From positions 310,001 through 374,000 of the forward strand of contig JAACJO010000015.1 in assembly GCA_013368445.1 (NCBI GenBank): a stretch of 64,000 nt of DNA, written 5' to 3'. Positions 35,201-43,243 of this stretch are shown one piece after another. Below the pieces are notes generated by a model. That model searched no databases, had not been told where the DNA came from, and saw only the letters and a list, made by a program, of their open reading frames with translations. This DNA comes from Leucocoprinus leucothites (Eukaryota; Basidiomycota; Agaricomycetes; Agaricales; Agaricaceae). The number at the start of each line of letters is the position of its first letter. The stretch's first letter is position 1. A program made the position numbers and the translations under genes.

Positions 35201-37566
35201 AAGGCTTCTTTAGCCCGAGCTGGGTTATCGTTAAAGGGTTTCTGGTGCATCTTCCCTTTCATGCAGCCTGGACAAGGGCGCGAGTGATTGGGAATTGAAA
35301 CCTGAGGTCCATTTAGCGTGGAGTCGGTAGTTTTGCTCAACACGCGATTAGACGGATGTCCTAAACGTTGATGCCAGGTATTATAGTCAGGATGCTGAGC
35401 AACGTGGCTCGAAGCATTCGAATGTACAATTCGACATCTTACTGTTTGTAGCGTAGGCTGCGACTCAGAACGAGGAGCCACTGACAAAACGGCATTGCCT
35501 GACTCATCCCGAAAGATAGTACCATGTTTATCAGCCTCGCTGCGCAACCCGGATTCCAGGAGTTGTCCGGCAGACATGAGGCGATCGTGCATACCCTTTA
35601 CATAGAACACAGGAGACAATGAAGTCGTCGCAGTGATCGTTTTTCCGTTATCATGGATCTCGTGTTCGATCAAGACAGTGCCTCGACCCGAAATGAATAG
35701 GGGAGCGTTCTTGTTAGCTGTCTGAATTTCACCAAATTTCCCCATTTCGATTGTGGAAAAATCGTCCAAATAGGGTGTGAAATGTGCGGAAGCACCCGAA
35801 TCAAGAATCCAAGAAGCAGCCCGTGAAGGCGCTTTCTTTCCCTTACAGTGGCAACATAGAACTTTCTCACACTTAGACAGATTCACACAGCGCGGCACGG
35901 AGGTCAAATCACAGTTTAATAACAGCCCCACAGGGGCGACCGAAATAGTGCGCAATACAAGAGAAGTATATACAGGAGCCGGAGACGACGTAACTAGTCC
36001 GCGAAAATGTTCAGCGTGGCCAGGAGCGCTCACATGGGAGTGGGCTCGAGTGGGGCGACAGGCCCTTTCTCGGTCGTGCTGTGGCATCACCATATCAGTG
36101 TTAATCCAATCAGAAATAGAAGAAAAGACTTGCGTTGTCCACAACCCAGAAGTCCACCCGTCAGAATCCTCCCCCTCAGAGTCGGATTCGAGCATCGGAT
36201 CAGCCGGAGGTGTCATCCTCAGCGACGGTGGGCATTCGTCCATATCTCCTCCATAATAAGGGATTTCCTCGATAATGGAGCCCGTCGTTTCGGCTTCGAC
36301 CGCGAGGTCGGCGAGCCTTTCATCCCAAATTTTTAGCACTTTATCCTTGGTAGCTTTCGAGCTTCTGCGACGATATCCCTCGGACTGAGGAGATTCGGAG
36401 ATTCGCTCCTGAAGCCGCGGTGTATTCTTTTGCGCTTCTGCAACAAGGTGGCGTGTGGATGACAAAGGGCTTGCGTTAGCCGGTTCTGCCAGCGAGGCGA
36501 TCCGGTTCGCGAGGAGAGGACGGTTAGCGATAGCGGGGGCAGCGAAACCGATGGCACTGGAAGCGCCATATTGAGGAGCGACGTTGGTGACTCCGGAGGA
36601 GTTGGTGGCATCGGCATCGGTCGCAGCTTCATTAGCAGCGCCCTTACCCTTTTTGCCTCCTCTCTTACCGCGTTTTCCTTTCTTGCCATCTCCGCCGGGA
36701 TTGCCAGTCTGGGGGTTACCAGGCTTCTGGCCAGCGCCCTGATTAGGAGGCTGCTGCTGCTGTGGCTGCTGCTGGGGCTGTGATCGAAACGGCCCTTGTT
36801 GTTGTCCTTGCCCCTGGCGTTGTTGATTGCCGGGGTTCCGGTTCTGCTGCCATTGACTGTTGGAGCGGCCGGCGCGAGAAGCGGAAGCAGTCATCTTCTG
36901 GGACCAAGCAGCCTGGATGGCGCTACGGACCAGATCCCATGTGAGCTGGGACATTTGCATTTGGTTCGCAAGGATTGACTGCGCTAAGGTTTCCATCCCT
37001 TGCGGGACAGCGCGTAGCAGGATCATGGCACGGATCACCTCGGGAAGTCGCGCGGTCGCGCCTTTGATCCGAGTGAATAGAGATTCGAGCTCAGCGATGG
37101 ACTGAGCCGGATCCATGTTTCCGGGGAGAGACCAGGAGATGGCGTGGACGAAGTCGCCATAAACAGATGCAGGACCTTGGACGCCGTAAAGGCGTTGGAG
37201 ACCATCCCAGGTGGTGGCTGGATCTCCTTGGACGATCAGGTGGAGCATAGAATCTGGGACCGCTTGGATAAGCAGGCCAATCGCAGATTGCTCAAGGAAG
37301 TTCCTTTGACGCTCTTCCTCTGTTCGAAGCGCATGGGAAGCAGAAGCTTCAGCAGCATTCGTGACGTTTCCATCAGTGTCCATTTCTGGAGCAACAAGAG
37401 GTGGGAGCGCGGGCGTTAAGCCTGTTGTGACAGTCCAACCCATAAGAGGGGTTCCAGGGGTCGTGATCATAGAAAGATATCCCTGCATCCTCATGGACCA
37501 AAACTGGTAGTTCTGGGGACCTTGAAGGACGGGAATGCGAGAAGCTCCATTGTTGATAGAAGACAT
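32251..37566 (-). CDS. Copia gag-pol polyprotein
   Basis: 1,771 uninterrupted codons. Domains in order: gag (about 1-300, QFWSMRMQGYL, UBN2-like, then a Gln/Gly/Lys-rich basic tract); aspartic protease WILDSGASAHF; integrase with HQRLGHPSNRV, CPGCMKGK and the DDE core starting HSDLFELPI and LFTSDRGGEF; reverse transcriptase with DVKTAYLYGDLDEEIYMEQP and VYVDDVFFMG; and RNase H with ACSDSDWAQD and SSTEAEYMALSD. This protease-integrase-RT-RNase H order is that of Ty1/copia. No classical CCHC zinc knuckle is visible in gag; a lysine/glycine-rich segment (GGDGKKGKRGKRGGKKGKG) takes its place. There is no frameshift between gag and pol, so both are made as one polyprotein. Confidence 0.95.
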   Translation of the reverse strand: MSSINNGASRIPVLQGPQNYQFWSMRMQGYLSMITTPGTPLMGWTVTTGLTPALPPLVAPEMDTDGNVTNAAEASASHALRTEEERQRNFLEQSAIGLLIQAVPDSMLHLIVQGDPATTWDGLQRLYGVQGPASVYGDFVHAISWSLPGNMDPAQSIAELESLFTRIKGATARLPEVIRAMILLRAVPQGMETLAQSILANQMQMSQLTWDLVRSAIQAAWSQKMTASASRAGRSNSQWQQNRNPGNQQRQGQGQQQGPFRSQPQQQPQQQQPPNQGAGQKPGNPQTGNPGGDGKKGKRGKRGGKKGKGAANEAATDADATNSSGVTNVAPQYGASSAIGFAAPAIANRPLLANRIASLAEPANASPLSSTRHLVAEAQKNTPRLQERISESPQSEGYRRRSSKATKDKVLKIWDERLADLAVEAETTGSIIEEIPYYGGDMDECPPSLRMTPPADPMLESDSEGEDSDGWTSGLWTTQVFSSISDWINTDMVMPQHDRERACRPTRAHSHVSAPGHAEHFRGLVTSSPAPVYTSLVLRTISVAPVGLLLNCDLTSVPRCVNLSKCEKVLCCHCKGKKAPSRAASWILDSGASAHFTPYLDDFSTIEMGKFGEIQTANKNAPLFISGRGTVLIEHEIHDNGKTITATTSLSPVFYVKGMHDRLMSAGQLLESGLRSEADKHGTIFRDESGNAVLSVAPRSESQPTLQTVRCRIVHSNASSHVAQHPDYNTWHQRLGHPSNRVLSKTTDSTLNGPQVSIPNHSRPCPGCMKGKMHQKPFNDNPARAKEAFEHVHSDLFELPIVSYHKYKWVMTLLDDYSSFAHVVLLRSKAEAAPRMVELLTYVQNQFGKSIRLFTSDRGGEFVAGTLQDYLRVKGIEFTPSAPRVHQQNRRAERLNRTLHEKAQAMRLHACLPDSWWDFTINTATHIYNRTSMNRIQWKTPFELVHGHKPDISHLRVFGCAAYVFLPDEMRPNKLSAKSELMIFVGYDREKNYIFLRHTRGNAEFISPTVIFDEKMFPKCPDQKPVVYPEPPRAEIPPISTIPNVPNIDHLSTPRGGEPPHAPSPRAPPRPKTPSPPRSPSPPLSYADPEDRDLKEEEEEVELPPSHRPSRKEPGPRKRARSPSPPEVSPPRPSVQDDLDALERLDQWVTERENRHPKRNVQPPNRPGNVYGDRSDPLDVIRRYRELNPNLPRNRAQYRPIPGAISDEEARNRLRNWNIPHPDSSIDNKPSSTDFAKFVKEGGVKLVDFLLAQRANGPVPEQFQDIANLDTDTQTKWQKAMLEELDALHKRGVYELIDLPKGRRAIKNRWVYNIKSNNRYRSRLVAKGFSQIEGIDFDELFSPVVRYETARLLLGIAALEDFDLHSVDVKTAYLYGDLDEEIYMEQPEGFRLPGHEKKVWRLRKAIYSLKQASLSWWKALTSSMLKLGFKRCKSDAGVYHFTHPKTGERVFAVVYVDDVFFMGKKNSLLLSELKQKFMTTWECRDQGELSEFLGMNISRDRKERKLYIDQVKYLDKVLEKFDIPKGAKFTPLPSGFVFEPYVDKVDPKFRTRYQQLVGSLMYLMIGSRPDISFAVVKLFQQSAAPSNAHFRAGLHVLQYLRSTRNYRLVFDGASNQAIVACSDSDWAQDGQSRRSVTGNFVTIAHGPVSWLSRKQKTVALSSTEAEYMALSDCSRQLMWIQQLLEEIGFKIPAPILYGDNIGSIFWSENPVQEKCLKHIDIRYHYIRDIVEEGSVELEFIEGSNNPADILTKNLGSILFNKFVYSLGIEFL

Positions 37567-37813
37567 TCTGAAAAGAAGTCGTCAGTCAACGTTGTTCGTT
37601 AGAAGCAGCAGTGATGCGCTAATCGAGCAAGGTTTCGAACCCAAATCGCCTAAGGGCTAGGGTAAGACACAGAAATGAGAAGGGATGCTGGGCCCTTCAC
37701 AAGGTACAGCGGTGGCGCTTGGAAAGCGGCCTTCCCATAACAGGTCGATCTAGTCCTTCTCAGACATCAAGCACAGCGAGCTAGTCAGCTAGTGCAATAT
37801 CGAGCTGGCGATC

Positions 37814-37826
37814 GGGGCCCATAACC
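37814..37826 (-). promoter_or_regulatory. Primer-binding site complementary to initiator tRNA-Met anticodon arm
   Basis: Directly inside the 5' LTR the element reads GGTTATGGGCCCC. Its complement GGGCCCATAACC is the conserved anticodon arm (CAU) of eukaryotic initiator tRNA-Met. Copia-type elements prime from a cleaved 5' half of this tRNA rather than from its 3' end, and this site fits that mode. Confidence 0.8.
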
Positions 37827-38199
37827 TGTCGAAGCAGCAACGGGGAGCGTAGCAGTGAAGGTAGACGACGAGGTCAGTACTCACTTTACTAGGCAGTTAG
37901 TCTGTTATGGGATAGTATTCGAGGTAGTAGTTGCGACTGAGAGTATAGAATTGACTGTAGGATAACGAAGAAAATACAAGGTATTTATACTAAAGAGTTC
38001 AAATAATTCTACTATAAAGAGGGTATTACACCATCGTTTCGAGGTGGTAAAGGGTACAGGTAAAACGTATAGTAAAACATGTATTGTCCGCACGAAGTAT
38101 CGGTGCGTAAACATAGTGGTATCTAATAATAGAATGCATATGTCATAATTGAGAGTGAACACGAACATAGCAGCGTGTAAACGCGCACGTGATTCAACA
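37827..38199 (-). repeat. 5' LTR of the copia element
   Basis: 373 bp with the same termini as the 3' LTR; element transcription should start here on the minus strand. Three of the four differences between the LTRs are at CpG dinucleotides. Confidence 0.95.
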
Positions 38200-38646
38200 C
38201 GTTCATCCGCTTCGGAGGGGACCGGGATCATGAATCCTGTTTGCACACTCCCCATGATGTTCAGATGATTTCCCTAGTCCTTCAATGCCCACGAGACCAA
38301 ATTTTGATATTGTTCGCCTGGGACTTACCCCGCATGCGAGGACTTATAGTGCACACCATCTACATAGAAAAACAGAAATGCAACAGCTACAGCCCAAGAT
38401 CGTGTGAGGTCAATCCTATCAACTCCTTGTCCCGTGAACCTCGTACACCTGGGCCCATCAAAAGATAAGGTCGGTTTCGCCCTCCGTGGACAAGGGAAAA
38501 CATAGAGTCCGTGGAGGAGCTGTATTGGGTGACCTGGTGGCTGGAAACCGCTTCATTGAAGCTTGCAGTCAGGACGATTAATGAACTAATGTGGAAGCTG
38601 GACTCCCAGAAATCCTTCCCTAGCGGTACAAGCCGAACAAGGAAAG
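38200..38646. other. Intergenic flank of the retrotransposon
   Basis: About 450 bases from the LTR to the stop of the AIM6-like gene. A minus-strand frame (38,387-38,650) might be decayed AIM6 C-terminal sequence, but I could not align it. Confidence 0.35.
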
Positions 38647-39673
38647 TCAATTAAAGTCAATTTGACCTTTCTTAAGTGTTTCCTCCCAAGCTGCTTTGAG
38701 CTGCCGAACCTCGTATTGTATCCTTGTTTTATCCCCCGCTGTGTAATCGCCGCTTATGATTGGTGCCATTTTCGGTGACCAGGTCGCGTTTGCTGGATTC
38801 GTCCCAAACCCAGTGAGAGGTGCATCAAAGAAATAATCCCTCGGTTCGAGGACTAGGATGCTATCGAAAGGCGTATTTCCCGTTCCAACAACGGTAACCG
38901 CAGAAGGTTTGAGAACACCATTTTCAAAGGTAGTCAGATAACCCTTGGATCTGAGTGGTTCTAGAGCGCGAAGAATAAACGGCATGGTTCTTATGACAAG
39001 GGATCAGCTGTGTTAGCAGGTACAGATGTGTTCTGGGCTTACGTTTTACCATCCGTTTTGATATTCACCAACAGCTGCAGCGGTGTATCGAAAAATCTAC
39101 TATTTGTTGTGAAATGAGTTTGAAAGCACTGGCTGGTTGGTGAGAACACTTTACTTCGATAAGGTTATATTTGCTGCTCTACCGAGTGGACTCTTGGTGT
39201 TCCGGGGACGTAGGATATTGATAAGAGGCTGAATGTATAGAGAATCGAATGTCCTTTGCTTCTCCAAGGCCGCTTCGCGACTCCCTACCTAGAACCAGTC
39301 GATCAATTATTGGTTGATAACACTGTACCACTATCGGAGCGACTGACGAATAGCTGCTCATCAACGAGCCAGACGTCAACTTCTACACTCGTTACACCCA
39401 GACTCATGGCTGTCAAGACGGGCGCATCCCTCCAGTCTTTTGAATATAATGACCCGTGAGTATATCAGTTATCTCAAGTCAACTAAGGGAAGGCTCACGA
39501 TAGTTGTGACAATGTATTGTTTTGGGTACAATTTCTTGAGTGAGGGGCGTTGGATATTGCAGGAGGATCGGTGACTCTGGGGACACAGCATAGGATATAT
39601 TCTGTGTAATGGTTAACTGGGAAAACGTAATGCCTGCACCAAGAATTAATAAGGTCAGAAAGAGGATTGCCAT
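38647..39673 (-). CDS. AIM6-like PLC-type phosphodiesterase, secreted or membrane-linked, short C-terminus
   Basis: Relative of yeast 'altered inheritance of mitochondria' protein 6, a PI-PLC/GDPD-like TIM-barrel protein. Five exons: 39499-39673, 39348-39436, 39155-39288, 39043-39096 and 38647-38989. Phases are consistent and give 264 residues. A signal peptide spans residues 1-18 (MAILFLTLLILGAGITFS). Matching blocks are WRDAPVLTAMSLGVTSVEVD, RTFDSLYIQPLINIL, LQLLVNIKTDGKT, and LRALEPLRSKGYLTTFENG with FDSILVLEPRDYFFDAPL. Two changes stand out. The usual HSHNDYWR reads HCHNYHWR, and the usual VGH after the VDVWL strand reads VGS, removing a likely catalytic His. The protein also ends about 60-80 residues early relative to the family. 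It may be inactive or altered. Confidence 0.75.
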
Positions 39674-40433
39674 TGAGTACTGCCTTCCTCACCGTTCATG
39701 TCGTCAAGATTATGTATCCCATGGTGCGAGAGAGAACAGACTGATAGAAGCCAACGATGAAAATAGATCTAGTTTCTCATAGAAGGAACAGACAGGCAGG
39801 CCGACAGACAGACAGACAGACAGACAGACATAGTTTCACGTGAACTAGATGCAAGGCCTCCTTTCATAGTATCATGAGAAAAGAAAAGGCCCGGAAGGAT
39901 GCTGAGAAACCGATGTCAGCGTTATCGCTACATCGCGCGTCAGCTAGAACAGAAGGTTTGTGACAGTCCTTTTGTCGCACGCCAGCCTAGAATAGCTTCA
40001 CTTCTTGGGATACCTAAAGGCGCAACATTCCGTAAGTTCTTGAATTGATCCTTCGAGGATCCTTATTGGTCACTGTCGCAAGATCGAGACACGTTCGAGG
40101 TGAGCACGGGAACCACGATTTATTGTGTTGAAGTCTATTATAAGTGAGAACTGATGCTAGAGTTAGCTATGCGGGGGTCCAGATGCAAAGTCACTTACCA
40201 GAACTAATACTACTTATACCAAAGGCATACCCTGGCGTACTATCATGTCGGACTTATCCCATGATGATCAGCGAAGCTTGAAAGAGCCAATCAACGTCAT
40301 AGTTTACCTGGCGGCGAGCAGGCTCCAGAGGTTGGGGCTTACCTCTACATTTAACATTATGTGAGGCGAATGTGACTGAGTTGAAAAGGCTCAAATCCGC
40401 TTGAACTCTGGTTTGTTGATGTATTACTGACCA
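39674..40433. other. Intergenic, left border of the RNase H-like gene cluster
   Basis: Contains the microsatellite and the AIM6 promoter. No gene is seen. Similarity to the duplicated promoter module starts only at about 40,430. Confidence 0.4.
39803..39830. repeat. (GACA)7 microsatellite
   Basis: Seven perfect GACA units preceded by degenerate GACAGGCAGGCC. The tract lies in the AIM6 upstream region and is likely length-variable between strains. Confidence 0.9.
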
Positions 40434-42810
40434 AATAGCTGATGCCATCATGCGAGTGCCAGCCTGAGCAAATCTTGGATCTCGGATGACTCCGAGTCAC
40501 TGACTCTGTCGTCGGGACCACCACAAAAGCTAAACGGATGCGCCGTTCACCCTAGTCTTTTGTATTTACTACAATCCGAACTTCTGCTTGTTGCTTCCAT
40601 CTTTCGGTGGCATGCCAGCAAATTTCTTTCAACCCCCTGCAACTCAAATGACAGGTGATATATTCATGCCTGCTAGGGCCCTAGCCATCTTCTCTTCTCT
40701 GACTGCCGGGGAAACAAACTGGACAACCTCAGTTCACGGCCCCAATCTAGGACACACAGCCCACCGAGCCTCTTACGCTATCTTAACCAGACGAGCTTCT
40801 CTCTTCCAAAACGGTTTTTTCTGAGACGACCTCAACAACAGTGCGATCCTGTTGACTGACCAGAATTCGAGTAAATGCTATGACTCGCCATGAGTAGTTG
40901 ATACAGCGTTCTAGAACTCCGTCTTATGATTACTTATGAGTCATTCATTCCTACCTGCAAGATAGATGAGGGAGGCGACTTCGATGTACTGTGGACCTAT
41001 CTCGGACAATTTGGCTGTTCCTCGGAGCCGAGTATTTATATCTTGGAATGTGGGGATTCTAGCTGCGTTTGAAGCGCTGACTGGTTGGCAAATATATAAA
41101 ACTCGTGCAATCCGCGAGGTGTTCCAGCCGCACAATTTTCCCCCTTCCTTGCACCTCCACCTATTGCCCACTACCTTCCCCGCACCTCCACCTATCACTC
41201 ACCACTAGCTGCATTCTGACGTGCTTTAACCGATATGCAAGCCCCTTCTTCTACTGATCATGACGGCTTTCTGTCGCATCGGAGTACACATGGACGAGAA
41301 AGCTTTCACACCTCCATGCATAACCCCGAATGGTCCGATTCCAGCAGCAACTGGGTCTACAAGCCTGAACTTGGCGTGATAGCTCACCAAGAGCACTGTT
41401 CGACATGTTACTGCTACATAGCACATATTAACGATGCCAAACGCGATCCCGTTGACGGTTCTGAATACCATTCTCTAGTCTTGGCTGAAGAGAATAGAGA
41501 TGCAGAGTTGCAGTTTGAGTTTGACAGAGGTTGGAATGCAGGACTTGAGGAGGGTGAAAGGCATTTGACGAGATCACGCATAAGGCTTGACCACGCACAT
41601 GCTTCTGTCTCTGAATATCAACGCAAATTTGACGAGGTGCAAGAACAGCTTAGAAAAAAGTGCAGCGAGCTCAACAGGCTACAAGCCGCCTATGAAAACC
41701 TACAACAACGGAAATTGTCAACCAATTTAATGCCAATTTTTCAAGAGGTTACCCAGGTTGGGATAAGAGCAGAAGCCAGTCAGCCCACTCCATCGGTCGC
41801 CGACCCCATACCCCCTGTGCCCCGACATCCCCCCACAGATGCCAGCGACAATGCGCACATCACCCCTTCGGCATTACCGACCTCACCACAGCATTTTCCA
41901 GCCACCCGTTCGCTCACCTCGTCGACCTTATCCCCACCTGAGGCGGCAGGTCAATCCAAGGCTGTCATAGATATGATTATCGCGCTGGTCACTGAGCTCG
42001 ACAAGGATCGTGATATAGTCGAATCTGTAGCAGAGGAATTGGCTGGCCTCTCTACCTCGCGACCCCGACAGCCTCTATCCTCCTACATCATTCAAGTCAA
42101 ATCTGCAGGTCAAGTTGTATCACGACTTGTTCAGATGTACTGGATAAAGATACGCAAAGCAAATCCAAGCTCCCGTACCCCAGTTCAAAAATTCCTACTC
42201 TCCAGCTTAAAAACGTCCTGGGCAGAATCCCTGGGCATCAAGGCCCTCTCTGTACCTCCACTACCAGTCGGTCCAGTGTACGTTGATGCATCCAGTACGG
42301 GCATTGGTTTTGTCTTTGAAGACCAATGGCAAATGTGGAGATTTGTTCAGGAGTGGAAAGAGCCCGAATACCGGGATATTCAATGGGCAGAAGCTGTTGC
42401 CGTAGAACTGGGCCTCAGGCTAATGATCAAGGCAGGATATTCGAGACGGGAAATAGTCATGTACTCGGACAACCAACAAGTTGTTGATGCGATTGCGAAA
42501 GGCTCGTCCATTGGCCAATCTGAAGCAGTTGAGATCATATACCAGATCGGAAAGCTGTGCCGAGTACATGATATCACCCTGATAATTGAATGGATTCCTG
42601 GGAAGAAAAATCCAGCAGACGCCCCATCCCGCTTTGACGCACAGGATCCTGACCAGCGATTTCCATACGATATCAAGATCCCTCCTTATCTGCGGGAATG
42701 GGTTGCTCCCGTCTACTTTGATAGATGAGAGGGGCAATTGAAAGAGAGATGGATACCCAACCCATCACGGTCACCACACCCAATGCCTGCAATGGTCTCT
42801 CTTTGTTTCC
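40434..42810 (+). repeat. Tandem segmental duplication unit 1 (promoter module plus RNase H-like copy 2)
   Basis: Aligns along its length with 43,238-45,610. The duplication covers about 800 bases of non-coding upstream DNA as well as the gene. Shared landmarks include GGATGCGCCGTTCAC, TGACAGGTGATAT, TCTGACTGCCGGGGAAAC, GAGTATTTATATCTTGG and TGGCAAATATATA. The last two are TATA-like and lie about 140-200 bases before each ATG. Confidence 0.8.
41235..42728 (+). CDS. RNase H-like tandem-family protein, copy 2
   Basis: 497 residues, single exon, ATG at 41235. The N-terminal module is NWVYKPELGVIAHQEHCSTC with YCYIAHI. Its putative metal ligands are H51, C55, C58 and H64. FDRGWNAGLEEGE follows (about 96-108), then a coiled coil (about 125-165, LRKKCSELNRLQAAYENLQQ), a Pro/Ser-rich linker and a helical block. 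The RNase H domain starts near 345: first Asp D351 in YVDASSTGIGFVF, Glu E386 in QWAEAVAVELG, then YSDNQQVVDAI and WIPGKKNPADAPSRF. All four acidic positions are kept. Closest relative is copy 3, with long identical stretches such as TDASDNAHITPSALPTSPQH. Confidence 0.85.
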   Translation: MQAPSSTDHDGFLSHRSTHGRESFHTSMHNPEWSDSSSNWVYKPELGVIAHQEHCSTCYCYIAHINDAKRDPVDGSEYHSLVLAEENRDAELQFEFDRGWNAGLEEGERHLTRSRIRLDHAHASVSEYQRKFDEVQEQLRKKCSELNRLQAAYENLQQRKLSTNLMPIFQEVTQVGIRAEASQPTPSVADPIPPVPRHPPTDASDNAHITPSALPTSPQHFPATRSLTSSTLSPPEAAGQSKAVIDMIIALVTELDKDRDIVESVAEELAGLSTSRPRQPLSSYIIQVKSAGQVVSRLVQMYWIKIRKANPSSRTPVQKFLLSSLKTSWAESLGIKALSVPPLPVGPVYVDASSTGIGFVFEDQWQMWRFVQEWKEPEYRDIQWAEAVAVELGLRLMIKAGYSRREIVMYSDNQQVVDAIAKGSSIGQSEAVEIIYQIGKLCRVHDITLIIEWIPGKKNPADAPSRFDAQDPDQRFPYDIKIPPYLREWVAPVYFDR

Positions 42811-42877
42811 TTAATTATTCATTCCATATTGCTTTCAAGCCTGCATACCCATTTTTTTCCTTTTTAAAAACTCATAA

Positions 42878-43243
42878 GTTGATCTAGCCGAATGCTGGCC
42901 GTGGTCCAGGCCGATCCACCAGCATTCCAAAGTGATGCTCCTCCCTTTCCACTGGATGATTGGCCACAGTGGTCGAATGATTTCATAGGAAGATTCTCCA
43001 CCTTATCTTATCTTGCCTTTTTGTCTTGCCTGTATGGCTGGCCGCTATACGTCCTCCGATACCTTCTATGTTTTCCTCTACGAGACAAAGTAAATAGTAT
43101 CTTAACGCCATCCACACAAACTCCAACTTCCCAAGTCAGTATGTCCAATTCCCCGTCATCCAGGATGCAGAATTGCGTTGCGATTATCAGTAAGGCACAA
43201 ACGTCCTGCATCCAAGTATACCTGTTGAAATTGTCTGACCAAA
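42878..43243. repeat. Duplicated spacer A1, homologous to 46,062-46,400
   Basis: The spacer between copies 2 and 3 resembles the sequence just before copy 4. Both begin AGTTGATCTAGCCGAATGC, both contain CTCCTCCCTTT and ACGAGACRAAGT, and both end near AGTAAGGCACAAA. On the minus strand both also read as an open frame with related peptides (for example QDVCALLIIATQFCIL against QDICALLVIVPRFSIL). It could be a relic or an unrecognised exon. Confidence 0.6.

Larger units (their letters stand above)
31799..38199 (-). mobile_element. Ty1/copia LTR retrotransposon, full length
   Basis: A 6,401-bp element on the minus strand with 373-bp LTRs, one intact 1,771-codon gag-pol frame, a half-tRNA primer-binding site and a polypurine tract. 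Flanking 5-mers are CATTC (left) and CGTTC (right), a target duplication with one CpG-type change. The copy looks young and potentially active. It lies between the 5' region of NACHT gene 2 and the AIM6-like gene. Confidence 0.95.

Noticed and set aside
34143..37419. Plus-strand open frames inside the copia element
   Set aside because: They are shadows of the gag-pol frame on the opposite strand.
37630..37660. GGTTTCGAACCC resembling a tRNA T-arm
   Set aside because: It lies in the untranslated leader of the copia element, and no acceptor, D or anticodon arms can be paired around it.
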